A stretch of 64,000 nucleotides of DNA from JAJDUF01 sp965238265 (GTDB lineage Bacteria; Chloroflexota; UBA11872; UBA12225; JAJDUF01): NCBI GenBank assembly GCA_965238265.1, contig OZ250185.1, positions 3,720,001 to 3,784,000 on the forward strand, written 5' to 3'. Shown here piece after piece: positions 42,508-51,176 of the stretch. Under the pieces are notes generated by a model. The model was not told the origin of the DNA and did not search any database. It saw only the letters and a list, made by a program, of their open reading frames with translations. Position 1 is the stretch's first letter. The number at the start of each line of letters is the position of its first letter. A program made the translations under genes and the position numbers.

Positions 42508-44397
42508 ATGGAATCCACACACGCTGCGACTACCCGCCAAGGTTCTGCTGCGCTTTACGACGTGGTCTACGAGCGCGACGTGATGGTGCCGGCCCGCGAT
42601 GGGACGCCGCTGGCGACCGACCTGTACTTCCCAGCCATTGGCGGTGAGCGCGCGCGGGGGCGATTTCCGGTCATCCTGGAGCGGACGCCCTACAACAAAC
42701 TGCGCTTGGGCGCCCGCGACGCCGGCTACTTTTTCGCGCGCCGCGGCTACGTCGGTGCGGTGCAGGACGTGCGCGGTCGTTATGCCTCGGGCGGCACCTG
42801 GTATCCGTTCGCCGGAGACGGTACGGGCACGCAGGGCGAGGGCGAGGACGGCTACGACGCGGTGGAGTGGCTCGCGGCCCAGGAGTGGTGCGACGGCGCC
42901 ATCGGTACGATTGGCGGCTCGTATGCCGGCGCTACGCAGAGCGCACTGGCCTCCCTCAACCCGCCGCAGCTGGGCGCCATGGCGATCTCGGTCGGGCCAC
43001 ACGACTACTTCGAGAACTCGATGCGCCATCACGGGACGGCCGAGCTGCGCTTTTTCATCTACTCGTTTCGGATGCTGCACACGAACGAGTGGGACGATGC
43101 CATGCCGCCCGGCGTGACCGACGCCTTCCGGGAATCCCACGAGCACGTCCACTGGTGGGTGCGCCGGTTGCTCGACGGCCCATTCCGCGCGGGCACATCG
43201 CCCTTACAGCACTACCCCAGCGTCGAGCAGTACGTCTTGGACCTGCTGTCGCGCGGCGAGGACGATGAATTCTGGGCACGGCCCGGCTTTGGCCCCCGGC
43301 GGTACTACGATCAGCACGCCGACGTGCCCACGATCTACCAGGGCGGCTGGTACGACTCGTATGGGACGAGCACGGTGACGAACTTCATGGAGTTCTCGCG
43401 GCGGAGCCGCTCGCCGCAACGCCTGATTATGGGGCCGTGGGTCCACGGCGCGGGCGAGGAGAACTACGCCGGAGAGGTCGAGTTCGATGTCGAGGCGGCG
43501 CAGGATTCGTGGGATGACGTGCGCTTGCGCTGGTTTGATCGCTGGCTCAAGGGGCTGGACAGTGGCGTGGACAGTGAGCCGCCGGTCAAGCTCTACGTGA
43601 TGGGCGGTGGCGACGACGACGGGCACATGACGACGGGCGACCGGCTCCGGCGGGGCGGGTCCTGGCGCGCGGCACCGGATTGGCCCCTGCCGCAGACTCA
43701 ACCGACACCCTACTACCTGCACGCCGGCGGCGGCCTCTCCGCAGCGCCACCCGCGGCCCGGCCGCCCTCCGGCTACAGCTTCGATCCGCGGTATCCGGTT
43801 CCGACGACCGGCGGGAATATCTCCGCCGCCGATCCACTGATGCCGCCGGGTGGGTTCGACCAACGCAACCGTCCGGCCCTGCACGGCTGGCTAGGCCCGG
43901 ACTACCAGCACACGCTCCCGCTGGCGGCACGGGCCGACGTGCTCACTTTCCAGACGCCGCCGCTGGAGCAGCCTATCGAGGTGACCGGCTCGGTCGTGGT
44001 CGAGCTATGGTCGTCCTCGTCGGCCATTGACACCGACTTCACGGCGAAGCTCATTGATGTCTACCCGCCGTCAACCGATTGGCCGGACGGGTTTGCGCTC
44101 AACCTCGGTGACAGCATCGTGCGGGCGCGGTATCGGGAGGGCTACGACCAGCCCCGCCTCCTTGAACCGGGGCAGCCGACCAAATTCTCCATCCTGCTGT
44201 ATCCGACGAGCAACCTGTTCGACCGCGGGCATCGCATTCGCATAGACATCGCCAGCTCGAACTTCCCGCGATTCGATGTCAACCCCAACACCGGCGAGCC
44301 GCTCAACGCCCATACGCACCACGTCGTTGCCCGCCAGTTGCTCTACCACGACCCCGACCACCCCTCGCACGCCCTCCTGCCGATCATCCCGGGTTGA
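42508..44397 (+). CDS. CocE/NonD family serine hydrolase (X-Pro dipeptidyl peptidase S15-like)
   Basis: This 629-residue hydrolase opens with the family start RDVMVPARDGTPLATDLYFP and carries ERTPYNK and AVQDVRGRYASGG. The nucleophile Ser138 lies in TIGGSYAGATQ. The acid is probably in the region GGWYDSYGTSTVTNF, and the histidine in MGPWVHGAGE. The C-terminal jelly-roll (PIEVTGSVVVELWSSSSAIDTDFTAKLIDVYP) is typical. The family cleaves esters (cocaine esterase, glutaryl-7-ACA acylase) or X-Pro peptides. There is no signal peptide, so it is probably cytoplasmic. GAGGAG precedes the ATG. Confidence 0.92.
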   Translation: MESTHAATTRQGSAALYDVVYERDVMVPARDGTPLATDLYFPAIGGERARGRFPVILERTPYNKLRLGARDAGYFFARRGYVGAVQDVRGRYASGGTWYPFAGDGTGTQGEGEDGYDAVEWLAAQEWCDGAIGTIGGSYAGATQSALASLNPPQLGAMAISVGPHDYFENSMRHHGTAELRFFIYSFRMLHTNEWDDAMPPGVTDAFRESHEHVHWWVRRLLDGPFRAGTSPLQHYPSVEQYVLDLLSRGEDDEFWARPGFGPRRYYDQHADVPTIYQGGWYDSYGTSTVTNFMEFSRRSRSPQRLIMGPWVHGAGEENYAGEVEFDVEAAQDSWDDVRLRWFDRWLKGLDSGVDSEPPVKLYVMGGGDDDGHMTTGDRLRRGGSWRAAPDWPLPQTQPTPYYLHAGGGLSAAPPAARPPSGYSFDPRYPVPTTGGNISAADPLMPPGGFDQRNRPALHGWLGPDYQHTLPLAARADVLTFQTPPLEQPIEVTGSVVVELWSSSSAIDTDFTAKLIDVYPPSTDWPDGFALNLGDSIVRARYREGYDQPRLLEPGQPTKFSILLYPTSNLFDRGHRIRIDIASSNFPRFDVNPNTGEPLNAHTHHVVARQLLYHDPDHPSHALLPIIPG

Positions 44398-44463
44398 CGC
44401 GGGGCACACACTTCAGGGAGCGGAACGGACCGGATGCCTGGGGCATCCGCCGCGGCCAGCTCG

Positions 44464-44862
44464 TCAGCCTTGGTTCGTGGGGCGGGGCGGGGTAATAAGC
44501 CTGGGCTTTCCCGACTGATCAACGCCATAAATAAACGGACGCGGTGTCGTAGCGAAGCTGCGCTCCATCTTCTCCAGCGTCAGGGCCAGCAGCTTCAGGT
44601 ATTGCCAACGGGTTGGATCTTTCTTCTGAGTGAGGCAGAAGCAACCGACATTGTTTTCGAGGCTGGCTCGCCGCTCTCCTGGGCGCGTCCTGATCTTCTT
44701 GGCACGGGTGATGACGAGCCAGCCATTCTTGCCGGCTACCGGTAGCCAATCAGTGTCCTTGGTGTTGTGCGGGAAGCAATCATCTAGCCAGCGCACATCA
44801 TCTCGCACCGCTTTGAGCGCCGTGGCAACGCTCTGGGGAACCGAGCGATCTATCAAGATCAT
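44464..44862 (-). CDS. VapC45-type PIN-like toxin
   Basis: The 132-residue PIN-like protein has an early acidic residue D5 (MILIDRSVPQSVATAL), an acidic patch (DVRWLDDCFPHNTKDTDWLP) and WLVITRAKKIRTRPGERRA, the pattern of the VapC45 PIN-like family. It probably cleaves RNA when free of antitoxin. Its ATG overlaps the antitoxin stop by four bases (ATGA), which fits coupled antitoxin-first expression. The C-terminal PRPFIYGVDQSGKPRLI is also seen in relatives. Identification rests on pattern plus the unusual large partner. Confidence 0.78.
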   Translation of the reverse strand: MILIDRSVPQSVATALKAVRDDVRWLDDCFPHNTKDTDWLPVAGKNGWLVITRAKKIRTRPGERRASLENNVGCFCLTQKKDPTRWQYLKLLALTLEKMERSFATTPRPFIYGVDQSGKPRLITPPRPTNQG

Positions 44863-45542
44863 GCAGCACGTTGCAACTCAAATTGGAGCGCTCGCTCCAC
44901 CTGAACTTGTTCGATATTGAAGTCGGCTGAAATCTGCGCTCTTAGATCGCCCGCTCTGAAACGCTCCAGGATAATCTCGGTACGCACTCCGGATTTGGCC
45001 ACTACCGGAAAGCCAAAACCGTACTCAGGATCAATGACAACGGGGGTGCTCTGGCCTAGGGGCCACCAACGCGCGGCAATCTGGCTAGCGTCGTACTCTA
45101 GCTCCTGGAGGCATGGCTGTAGTACCTCATTCCACGCCCGCATCCGCTTCTTCCGCCCAACTTCGAGCCGGACATCGCCGCGGACAACGAACACGTCGCG
45201 GCCGTCCGTCTTGAACCGCAAGGTCGTGAGTGGACGTAGCACCCCTAGAATCTCTTGGCAGTTGCCAACTAGCTTGCGAATCATCCGCAGCGAAAAGCCC
45301 GCACCTTGCAGGCGTCCGATAGCGACAATCTCCACGAGATCAACAAACGAGACACTCTCTTGCTTTTTAGCGCCACGGGTGACCGGTAGTTGGACGATGT
45401 GTTGACCGTGGGAATCGTAATAGGCATCGCCCTCAAGCCAGCGCTTTGCGGTGCCACGGGTCACGTTGGCGAGGTAGTCCGCGTCCGCAAAGCTGTAGCG
45501 CGGCCGGATCAGATAGTCGGGAATAGCACGCGTATCAGCCAC
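44859..45542 (-). CDS. VapB45-type antitoxin with N-terminal HTH and C-terminal DUF433
   Basis: A 227-residue protein is predicted from a GTG at 45542, well placed after AGGGAGGGG; the frame extends to 45614 without a ribosome site. A MerR-like DNA-binding region (YSFADADYLANVTRGTAKRWLEGD) and LVEIVAIGRLQGAGFSLRMIRKL precede a C-terminal DUF433 domain (STPVVIDPEYGFGFPVVAKSGVRTEIILERF). The large size and domain pairing match the mycobacterial VapB45 (Rv2018) type rather than small VapB proteins. It should neutralise the overlapping PIN-like toxin and repress the operon. Confidence 0.78.
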   Translation of the reverse strand: MADTRAIPDYLIRPRYSFADADYLANVTRGTAKRWLEGDAYYDSHGQHIVQLPVTRGAKKQESVSFVDLVEIVAIGRLQGAGFSLRMIRKLVGNCQEILGVLRPLTTLRFKTDGRDVFVVRGDVRLEVGRKKRMRAWNEVLQPCLQELEYDASQIAARWWPLGQSTPVVIDPEYGFGFPVVAKSGVRTEIILERFRAGDLRAQISADFNIEQVQVERALQFELQRAA

Positions 45543-45728
45543 TGCGCCCCTCCCTATCCGTTTACCTGTGGCAGTAGATCCGGGACCGCTGCCACGCAGG
45601 TAGGTTTGTTTCAATCCGCACCCAGTCGCAAGACCGGATGCGGCGCCAACGGCCGCAGTATACCCCCCATCGGCCTAGACAACCCACACGGCTGGTAGCT
45701 CTTATTCCGGGACGGGGAGGGGAGCGGC

Positions 45729-47007
45729 CTACTGTGCGGGCAGGCACTCCCGGTACACGCGGCGCCAGTTGTCGCTGAGGATGCACCGCAGCGAGTCCTC
45801 GCCGTAGCCGCGGCTGCGTAGCTCCGCGGTCAGGCGCGGCAGGTGACCGGTGTGATCCATGCCGAGTGGCCACTGGTCCGCGCCGATGCCACCAACGTCG
45901 CCGCCCAGTCCCACGTGCTCGTGGCCCACCAGGTTGACGAGCTAGTCCACGAGATCGGCGAGGTGGGCGATAGTGACGATCCGGCCTTGCGGTGGCTCGG
46001 GGTCCGGTGGCAGGTCGTGGGCACGATAGCAGGACTGTTCAGCCTCCCAGCGCTCCGCGGGGTCCCGTTCCCACGCCGGATTGCCGGTCAAGACGACCTT
46101 CCGGTCCCAGGGCGGCGGTGGTCCCGGCCGCCAGCGCATCCGCTCGTCGGGGTCCTGGTACGTGTCCAGCAAATGCCGATTGTAGCGCCAGCGCCGCGAC
46201 GGCCGTCCATGCGCCGCCGGCACGTACTTCCGGGGCCAAACATCCTGGCGCAACATGTGATCGGCGAAATGCACGCCGAGCACCCCGCCGCGCTCGGCAA
46301 TCAACCGCAGCGTGGTATCTCGCAGGCCGCGCGACGACGGCACGAGGTCACGGCTGGTGGTGTGGCTGTCTATCGGCGGCTTTGACGACGTTTCGATGAT
46401 GGTGCGCGCGGATTCTGCAGAGGCGTGCGCCACGTCGAGCACCACGCCCAGCGCGTTCAGACGCGCTACCACGTCCCGACCGAAGTCGGTCCTCGCCGGG
46501 CCGGGGAGGCCCTCCATCCCCGTACACCAGCGGTTGTGGTACTGCATGGCGGGGTGCGTGGCGCGCACGCCATGTCCGAACAAGCGGCCCACCGTGTCCA
46601 GGTCTACCGTGTGCGCGTTCCCGGTGAGATGCACGATCACGCAGCCGCGGTCCTCGCCGGGAGGTGCATCCAGGTCGCTACGCCGCTCCACGCGGCGCGC
46701 CGCCGGGCAGCGGCGCACCGCGTTCACCACGTGCGCGATGCGCCGCACCTGATGCCCCCAGCACCCAGGTAGCGGGACCGGCGAGGTGGTAGTCCCGTGG
46801 GCCGGTTTGGAAGTAGCAGCCGAAGCCGATTGAGGCGACCAGCGTATGCACGCCGGCCGCTCGCAGCTTGGCCAGGTCAATGGAGGTGCCGCCGTCCGGG
46901 GCCAGCGCCTCGTCGTCATAGTCCACGTAGCCCAGGAAGACCGGCAGGCGCCGGTGCAGGTCCCTGGCCCGGTCGAGCTGGGCGGTCCAGGTGTCCGCGG
47001 TCATCAT
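45729..47007 (-). pseudogene. Membrane dipeptidase (peptidase M19) gene, frameshifted and stopped
   Basis: The gene starts at 47007 (MMTADTWTAQLDRARDLHRRLPVF). It changes frame once near 46755 and has an in-frame TAG at 45944-45942 in the context HLADLVD(stop)LVNLVGHEHV. Family features remain: AMQYHNRWCTGMEGLPG, GRDVVARLNALGVVLDVAHAS, SKPPIDSHTTSRDL, GVLGVHFADHML, VGHEHVGLGGD and the end LTAELRSRGYGEDSLRCILSDNWRRVYR. The N-terminal zinc-binding HxD is not seen (YVD instead), so the family member may have been altered before disruption. M19 enzymes hydrolyse dipeptides. Confidence 0.82.
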
Positions 47008-47038
47008 CCCAACGTCCCTACCTCGCAGTCGGTGGCCT

Positions 47039-48070
47039 TTATTCCGGGAGCGGCAGCGAGACGGGACGGCCCTCGCGGGCGGAGATTTCGGCGGCGAAGA
47101 TCAGCTCGTGGGTTTTCATCGCATCGCTCATCGGGATTTGGGCCTCGCGGCCCTCCCGGATCGCGGCAATGAAGTCGTCAACCTCCCCCGGGAAGGGATG
47201 GTGTGTGACTTCGGGGGTATCGGGCATGATCGTCGGGAAGCTCGCCCAGCCGGTCTGTCCGGGCAGGTGGTCCGAGAGGAAATACTCGTTGTCCAGCGTC
47301 CCTTTCGCACCGTGCAGGCGCAGGTTGAACTGGTACTTGAGGTTGCCTTCCAGGATGCAGCCGATCTTGCCTATCGCTCCACTGTCGAACTTCACGACGG
47401 TCACGGTCGTCGGCTCCCACTCCATCACGTCGGTAAACCGGCCCTCGTAGCTGAAGACCTCGACGACCTCGCCCGGCATGAACCAGCGCAGCGCGTCTAC
47501 GGCGTGACACCCGGCGCAGACCAGCGCACCACCGGCCTTCGAGCGCTGTCGCGCCCAGTGGTAGCCGGGATACCACTTCTCCCAGTTACCGCTGAAGTAG
47601 TCGCATTCGCCGTAGTAGATCGAGCCGAAGAAATCGGCGGCGACCATCGCCTTGACGCTCTCGAAATAGGGGTTCCAGTGCAGCACAAAGCCCACCTGCG
47701 TCTTGACGCCGGCTGCCTCGATAGCCGCATTCAACTGGCGTAGCCCGGGGAGATCAATAGCAACCGGCTTCTCGATCAGGAGATGCTTGCCGGCCTGCGC
47801 CGCGGCCACACCCTGCTCCACGTGGAGGTTATTCAACGAGCAGATCGCGACGACATCAACCTCCGGGTCCTGCAGGAACTGCTCGTAGTCGGTGTACACG
47901 CGCGCCGGTCCCAACCCATGCGCCTGACGCACGCGCTCGGCGTTCTCGCGGCTGCTGCTACACAGCGCAATGACGCTGGCGTGCGGATTGGCCGCAAACG
48001 CCTTGATATGCTCGCCAGCGACCCAACCGATACCGACAATACCTACGCCCAGCTTGCCATCCGGTGTCAT
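47039..48070 (-). CDS. Gfo/Idh/MocA family oxidoreductase
   Basis: A 343-residue protein is predicted from the ATG at 48070, which follows GGAGGGGAG. The N-terminal Rossmann fold has the dinucleotide loop GVGIVGIGWVAGEHIKAF and EVDVVAICSLNNLHVEQGVAAAQAGKHLLIEKPVAI, with the signature EKP lysine. The C-terminal sheet contains GSIYYGECDYFSGNW and a GALVCAGCHAVDALRWFMPGEV segment with the His (HAVD) expected near the active site. These enzymes oxidise sugars, inositols or similar alcohols with NAD(P). It lies between the broken dipeptidase and a coiled-coil gene, so context is weak. Confidence 0.92.
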   Translation of the reverse strand: MTPDGKLGVGIVGIGWVAGEHIKAFAANPHASVIALCSSSRENAERVRQAHGLGPARVYTDYEQFLQDPEVDVVAICSLNNLHVEQGVAAAQAGKHLLIEKPVAIDLPGLRQLNAAIEAAGVKTQVGFVLHWNPYFESVKAMVAADFFGSIYYGECDYFSGNWEKWYPGYHWARQRSKAGGALVCAGCHAVDALRWFMPGEVVEVFSYEGRFTDVMEWEPTTVTVVKFDSGAIGKIGCILEGNLKYQFNLRLHGAKGTLDNEYFLSDHLPGQTGWASFPTIMPDTPEVTHHPFPGEVDDFIAAIREGREAQIPMSDAMKTHELIFAAEISAREGRPVSLPLPE

Positions 48071-48116
48071 CGTCTCCCCTCCATGCCAATCCATCCAACG
48101 TGCGTGTAGGCAGCCA

Positions 48117-48497
48117 CTACCCCGTCCAGAGCCGCACCAGGATAAGGGTCACCCCGATCAGAATTGGAACTCCAAGTCCGATCACCCACATGACGATCCG
48201 CTTGCTCTCTTCCAGCCGTGTCAACCGTTCCCCCACGTCCCGCAAGCGGCTCTCCAGGCCATCCAAGCGGCTCTCCAGGCCCCCCAAACGGCTCTCCAGG
48301 CCATCCAAACGGCCCTCCAGGCGTGTCTCGATGGCATTCAGGTGCTGCTCTAGGTGCAGGTTCCCGGCCCGCACGGTCGCTAGGATATCATCCAGACGTT
48401 TGTCCTGTCGGGTTTCCGAGTCCCGCAGGTCCTCCATGCTGGCAAAATCCCGCTCCGCCGACATCACGTCCTCTGTCGGCGGCGTTCGCGTCGCCAT
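48117..48497 (-). CDS. Tail-anchored coiled-coil protein with 7-residue repeats
   Basis: The 126-residue protein has a charged N terminus, a long coiled coil and one C-terminal membrane helix (RIVMWVIGLGVPILIGVTLILVRL). The core holds tandem heptads LESRLDG/LESRLGG, encoded by nearly identical 21-bp units around 48245-48320. It has the same plan as the protein encoded at 9583-10074. AAGGGG precedes the ATG at 48497. The function is unknown; replication slippage of the 21-bp units would change the coil by whole heptads without breaking the frame. Confidence 0.75.
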   Translation of the reverse strand: MATRTPPTEDVMSAERDFASMEDLRDSETRQDKRLDDILATVRAGNLHLEQHLNAIETRLEGRLDGLESRLGGLESRLDGLESRLRDVGERLTRLEESKRIVMWVIGLGVPILIGVTLILVRLWTG

Positions 48498-48595
48498 CAA
48501 CTACCCCTTCCCCAGTGTGCTATCAGCCTAGCCGCTAGGCCAGCGTCTTTTCTGAGCAGCCTGCACACAAGCCACGGACTACGAAACTACTACTG

Positions 48596-49756
48596 CTACT
48601 CGTAGACCGTCTCGCCAGTCTTGTGCGCGTTGATAAACGACCAGTCGAACTCTACGCCCAGCCCGGGCCCTTCGGGCACGTCTACACACCCGTTCGCATC
48701 TACCGAGTCCAGCTCATCCAGCCAACGGCGGTCGGCATAGATCGGCGGCTTCGTATCTTGTATGTTGGGGTGGACCAGCCCTAGCTCGTAGTAGTTGGTG
48801 TTGCGGATGGACGCCAGGCAATGCCGATGCGCCAGGCCGCCGCCGTGTAGCTCTACGTCCAGGCCGTTGGCCTCCGCGAGTGCAGCAATCTTCATCACGC
48901 CGGTGACGCCGCCATCCTCGCCAACCCCGGCGCGCACGTAGTCGGCCGCACCGGCATGGATGGTATCTGCCTTCTGCTCCAGGCCCCGCACGTGCTCGCC
49001 CAGCAGCAGTGGTGTCTTGATAAATTGACGCAGCTTGGCGTGGGCGAAGCTGGAAAAGCCACCACCACGGAACGCATCTTCGTACCAGAAATAGCGGGCC
49101 TCGTCGCACGCACGCCCCACGCGCAGCACGTCGTCGAACGTATTGTAGGCGCCGGCAGGATCGAGCATGATGTCCATATCGTCACCGACGGCCGCACGGA
49201 TGGCGAGCACCGCCGCGACCTCGCGCTCGATAGGCACGTCAATCCAGCCGTGAATCTTGAACGCTGGGTAGCCGAACCGCTCCTTGCACTGCAACGCAAA
49301 CTCGCCGTAGGCCTCGGGACGGGTCAGACCGCCGTTTTCGTCGCCGTGATAGGTGCTGGCGTAGCACGGGAGCTTCTTGCGCCAGCCGCCGAGGAGGGCG
49401 TAGAGCGGGACGCCGTGTAGCTTGCCGGCGATGTCCCACAGGGCGACGTCCACCGCGCCGGGCGGCGTGCCCCCGGCGCCGCGGTGGACGCGCTTGAGAT
49501 CGTGCCAGATGACCTCGCGCTCCAAAGCGTTTCGCCCGAGGAGATACTGCACCACGCGCGGCTGAAGGTGCCCGCCCGGCACCTCACCTCGAACGCCGGC
49601 ATCAGTCTCGATGGTCAGGATGCTACCGCCCGAGGAGAGACGACTGCCTTCCTCATACACCATGTCGAAGCCGAACTGCGCTTCCATGCTCAGGTTGGCG
49701 ATCTCGTGCTGAAAGTGGGTGACGGTGATCCGCGTGATCTTGACTGCTGAAGACAT
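48596..49756 (-). CDS. Mandelate racemase/muconate lactonizing enzyme family (enolase superfamily)
   Basis: The 386-residue protein has an N-terminal capping domain and a TIM barrel. The second-strand base motif is present as PAFKIHGW (KxH). The three Mg ligands appear as MLDPAGAYN (Asp), WYEDAF (Glu) and LLGEHVRG (Glu). The late barrel segment VELHGGGLAHRHCLASI is where the other catalytic base or acid sits. Members dehydrate sugar acids or racemise and cycloisomerise carboxylates; substrate cannot be fixed, though acid-sugar dehydratase is most common. GGAGTAGAGG precedes the ATG. Confidence 0.92.
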   Translation of the reverse strand: MSSAVKITRITVTHFQHEIANLSMEAQFGFDMVYEEGSRLSSGGSILTIETDAGVRGEVPGGHLQPRVVQYLLGRNALEREVIWHDLKRVHRGAGGTPPGAVDVALWDIAGKLHGVPLYALLGGWRKKLPCYASTYHGDENGGLTRPEAYGEFALQCKERFGYPAFKIHGWIDVPIEREVAAVLAIRAAVGDDMDIMLDPAGAYNTFDDVLRVGRACDEARYFWYEDAFRGGGFSSFAHAKLRQFIKTPLLLGEHVRGLEQKADTIHAGAADYVRAGVGEDGGVTGVMKIAALAEANGLDVELHGGGLAHRHCLASIRNTNYYELGLVHPNIQDTKPPIYADRRWLDELDSVDANGCVDVPEGPGLGVEFDWSFINAHKTGETVYE

Positions 49757-49906
49757 CGCCTCTACTCCGTATGGTAGCGCGCTGTTGCCGCGGCGCTGCT
49801 CCTACCGACGCTCCTTACAATACCCTCGGTGCCCCTCCGGCGCCACCACGCCAGCGGTGAGGGGCGGTACACACGCGCCGGCCGGGCGGGTATGATGCTG
49901 AAGACC

Positions 49907-50254
49907 ATGACACCGTATTCGACCGACGACGACTCGTTAGCGCGCGACACGGACATCGAGTTCGTCCGCGACTCCGGCCCCGGCGGTCAGCACCGCAATA
50001 AGGTGGAGACGGGGGTCCGGCTGCGCCACCGCCCCTCGGGCCTGGTGGTGAAGGAGGCACGTCGCCGCTCGCAGGCCCGCAACCGCGAAGCGGCCTTTAC
50101 CCGCCTACGAGAGCACCTTGAGGCGCTGAACCGGCCACCACCACGCCGCATCCCGACGACCGTGCCCCGCAGCGAGAAGCGCAAGCGTGTGGTGGTCAAA
50201 CGGCGGCGCGCCCAGGTCAAGCAGTTGCGCCATGCGCCAGCGCCGGACGAATAG
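49907..50254 (+). CDS. Small GGQ peptide chain release factor-like protein
   Basis: The protein has 115 residues from the ATG at 49907; an ATG at 49892 is also possible, and neither has a strong ribosome site. It contains only the catalytic RF domain: TDIEFVRDSGPGGQHRNKVE with the GGQ at residues 26-28. The basic C terminus (KRKRVVVKRRRAQVKQLR) would insert in the mRNA channel or contact rRNA. It lacks the codon-recognition domain, so it resembles ArfB-like ribosome-rescue factors that free stalled ribosomes without a stop codon. Confidence 0.85.
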   Translation: MTPYSTDDDSLARDTDIEFVRDSGPGGQHRNKVETGVRLRHRPSGLVVKEARRRSQARNREAAFTRLREHLEALNRPPPRRIPTTVPRSEKRKRVVVKRRRAQVKQLRHAPAPDE

Positions 50255-50285
50255 GCCGCCGGCTATGCGTGCGGGTCCCGGCGCC

Positions 50286-51011
50286 TCACCCCTCGGCTGA
50301 CGCAACGCCGTCGAGGACCGCTGCGGCCCAGCGCTCGAACACGACCGCGCCGATCTCCTTGGCCCGCGGCTGACCCGCTGCCGTGTCGACCAGGATCGTC
50401 TCCGGCACCACGCCCGCACCCACCACCTCAGCGCGGAACGTGTCCACCAGCGCCGCGATCTGTCGGCGCTCCATTTCGAGGTGAAAGAGCAGTCCGTAGG
50501 CACTATCGCCGTAGCGGAAGGCCTGGTGCTCGGTCAGCGCCGACGAGGCCAAGGCCACCGCCCCGGCCGGCAGATCGAAGACATCGCCGTGCCAGTGCAG
50601 CGGCGTGAAGGTCTGCGCGACGCCCCGCCAGAGTCGATCTGCGCGCGCGGCTGCCCGCAGGCGCACGTCATACCAGCCGATTTCCTGCTGCGGCGCCGGG
50701 TAGACGCGCGCACCGAGCGCAGCCGCGAGCAGTTGGCTACCGAGGCAGATGCCGAGGATCGGAACTCGCACGTGCAACGCAGCCGCAATCAGCCGCAACT
50801 CGCTGCGTAAGTGGGGGTAGCGATCCGCTTCGTAGACGCCCATCGGCCCCCCCATGACCACAAGCCCGGCAGCGCCGTCGAGCGCACTGGGCACAGCCTG
50901 TCCCCTATCTATACGCACCGGCCGGGTCTCGATACCGCGGTCGGCGAGCGAGTCTGCGATGGCGCCAGGGCCTTCGGGCGCAACATGCTGCAAGACAATG
51001 ACATGGGGCAT
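50286..51011 (-). CDS. Type 1 glutamine amidotransferase
   Basis: A 241-residue class I GATase is predicted from the ATG at 51011 (GGAGATA upstream); the frame opens at 51062. The nucleophile elbow is ILGICLGSQLLA with C89, the oxyanion region is VVMGGPMGVYE, and the catalytic His/Glu pair lies in YGLLFHLEM. A standalone GATase of this type hydrolyses glutamine or a gamma-glutamyl bond for an unidentified partner; GMP synthase-like annotations are common but the synthase domain is absent. Confidence 0.88.
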   Translation of the reverse strand: MPHVIVLQHVAPEGPGAIADSLADRGIETRPVRIDRGQAVPSALDGAAGLVVMGGPMGVYEADRYPHLRSELRLIAAALHVRVPILGICLGSQLLAAALGARVYPAPQQEIGWYDVRLRAAARADRLWRGVAQTFTPLHWHGDVFDLPAGAVALASSALTEHQAFRYGDSAYGLLFHLEMERRQIAALVDTFRAEVVGAGVVPETILVDTAAGQPRAKEIGAVVFERWAAAVLDGVASAEG

Positions 51012-51176
51012 ACGGTATCTCCAAGCGGAGTGCATACTAGCCGGCGAGCATAAGCGTAGCATGGGCAGCCGGGGCTGGCCGGTATACTGCTCGCTGTCGA
51101 AATAGCGAATCTCAACCGATCAGGGAGCACCGATTGGGCGAGACGGCTTAGTCCCTCCTGGCTCCCGCGGACGCTG

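Noticed and set aside
45942..45944. Possible amber readthrough or pyrrolysine at the in-frame TAG of the M19 gene, perhaps linked to the unusual tRNA-Tyr
   Set aside because: The same gene also has a frameshift and lacks its HxD metal motif, and the unusual tRNA has a GUA anticodon, not CUA. Plain gene decay explains it.
48245..48330. Short regular repeats as a possible CRISPR array
   Set aside because: The 21-bp units lack spacers and encode heptads of a coiled coil; no cas genes are present.
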